Below, piece after piece: positions 13,469 through 13,653 of a stretch of 13,653 nucleotides of DNA. Below the pieces are notes generated by a model. The model ran no database searches. It was given only the letters and a program-made list of their open reading frames with translations, and was not told the DNA's origin. The stretch covers positions 1 to 13,653 of the forward strand of contig CAJUHN010000084.1 in NCBI GenBank assembly GCA_910585935.1, written 5' to 3'. Every line of letters starts with the position of its first letter. The first letter of the stretch is position 1. A program made the translations under genes and the position numbers. This DNA comes from an uncultured Lachnospiraceae bacterium (lineage in GTDB: Bacteria; Bacillota; Clostridia; Lachnospirales; Lachnospiraceae).

Positions 13469-13548
13469 TGCGGATGACAGGAATCGAACCTGCACGGTTT
13501 CCCACTAGAACCTAAATCTAGCGCGTCTGCCAGTTCCGCCACATCCGC
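13469..13548 (-). tRNA. tRNA-Leu (anticodon UAG)
   Basis: An 80-nt tRNA. The acceptor arms GCGGATG and CATCCGC pair, with discriminator A at 13469. The D stem is GCG/CGC. The anticodon stem CTAGA/TCTAG encloses loop TTTAGGT, giving anticodon TAG (reads CUA). The variable arm of 11 nt can form a small GG/CC hairpin, and the T arm is GCAGG-TTCGATT-CCTGT. The variable arm and anticodon support leucine. CCA is not encoded. It lies 45 bp downstream of tRNA-Lys on the same strand, so they are probably cotranscribed. Confidence 0.96.
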
Positions 13549-13593
13549 TTATCTCTTACAGCTTCTATAAAATCTGTTACCATTTTTATTTCA

Positions 13594-13653
13594 TGAAGCA
13601 CGGGGGATTCGAACCCCCGACACCTTGATTAAAAGTCAAGTGCTCTACCGACT
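13594..13653 (-). tRNA. tRNA-Lys (anticodon UUU), 5' end beyond the window
   Basis: About 60 nt of the 3' part is present. The D-arm end AGTCGGTAGAGCAC leads to anticodon stem CTTGA/TCAAG with loop CTTTTAA (anticodon TTT). The T arm is GGGGG-TTCGAAT-CCCCC, and the acceptor strand GTGCTTC ends with discriminator A. CCA is not encoded. The missing 5' acceptor strand should read GAAGCAC. Confidence 0.94.

Overview
The window looks like a chromosomal segment of an AT-rich, Gram-positive, anaerobic gut-type clostridium, probably Lachnospiraceae or a close relative. This rests on strong AGGAGG-type ribosome binding sites, A/T-rich codon use, a rubredoxin with a flavodiiron protein, clostridial-style regulators, and tRNA genes without encoded CCA. 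The taxonomic call is an inference from gene content and composition. No transposase, integrase, phage gene, plasmid gene or CRISPR array is visible.

Layout. 1-101: truncated copy A of a dispersed structured repeat. 183-2375 (+): oxygen/NO defence block, with rubredoxin (too short for simple ORF filters), a Crp/Fnr-type regulator and a flavodiiron protein FprA. The promoter of the regulator-fprA pair carries a near-perfect Fur/PerR-type 7-1-7 box. 2579-3331 (-): a PlsC-type acyltransferase, converging on fprA across a bidirectional terminator. 3332-4302: gene-free, with repeat copies B (-) and C (+) head to head; 3332-3620 and 3783-3967 show nothing else I can support. 4303-6329 (+): a FIST-domain sensor and a soluble chemoreceptor-like transducer. 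6458-7987 (-): 4-alpha-glucanotransferase MalQ, with a roughly 205-nt structured leader. 7988-9080: gene-free, with the malQ leader and promoter, repeat copy D (-), an AT-rich gap, and copy E (+). 9081-9788 (-): membrane-anchored PIG-L deacetylase, divergent from a YfhO-family polytopic membrane protein (10050-12608, +). 12605-13030 (-): GNAT acetyltransferase. 13190-13326 (+): candidate small RNA with its own promoter and terminator. 13469-13653 (-): tRNA-Leu(UAG), and tRNA-Lys(UUU) cut by the window edge.

The most unusual content is the repeat family. Five copies (one truncated) of a ~162-bp element share a core but have outer arms whose middle ~10 bp is different in every copy, yet complementary to the opposite arm of the same copy. 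Inside the core, stem positions change in compensatory pairs and one loop keeps the GNRA class (GAGA, GAGA, GAAA, GGGA; one copy has five bases) while its sequence varies. This is the signature of selection on a folded nucleic acid, most likely RNA, not on a protein or a simple DNA palindrome. The four complete copies form two head-to-head pairs. I do not recognise the family. The other notable items are the malQ leader with two interleaved complementary segment pairs (pseudoknot order), and the small RNA with C-rich hairpin loops.
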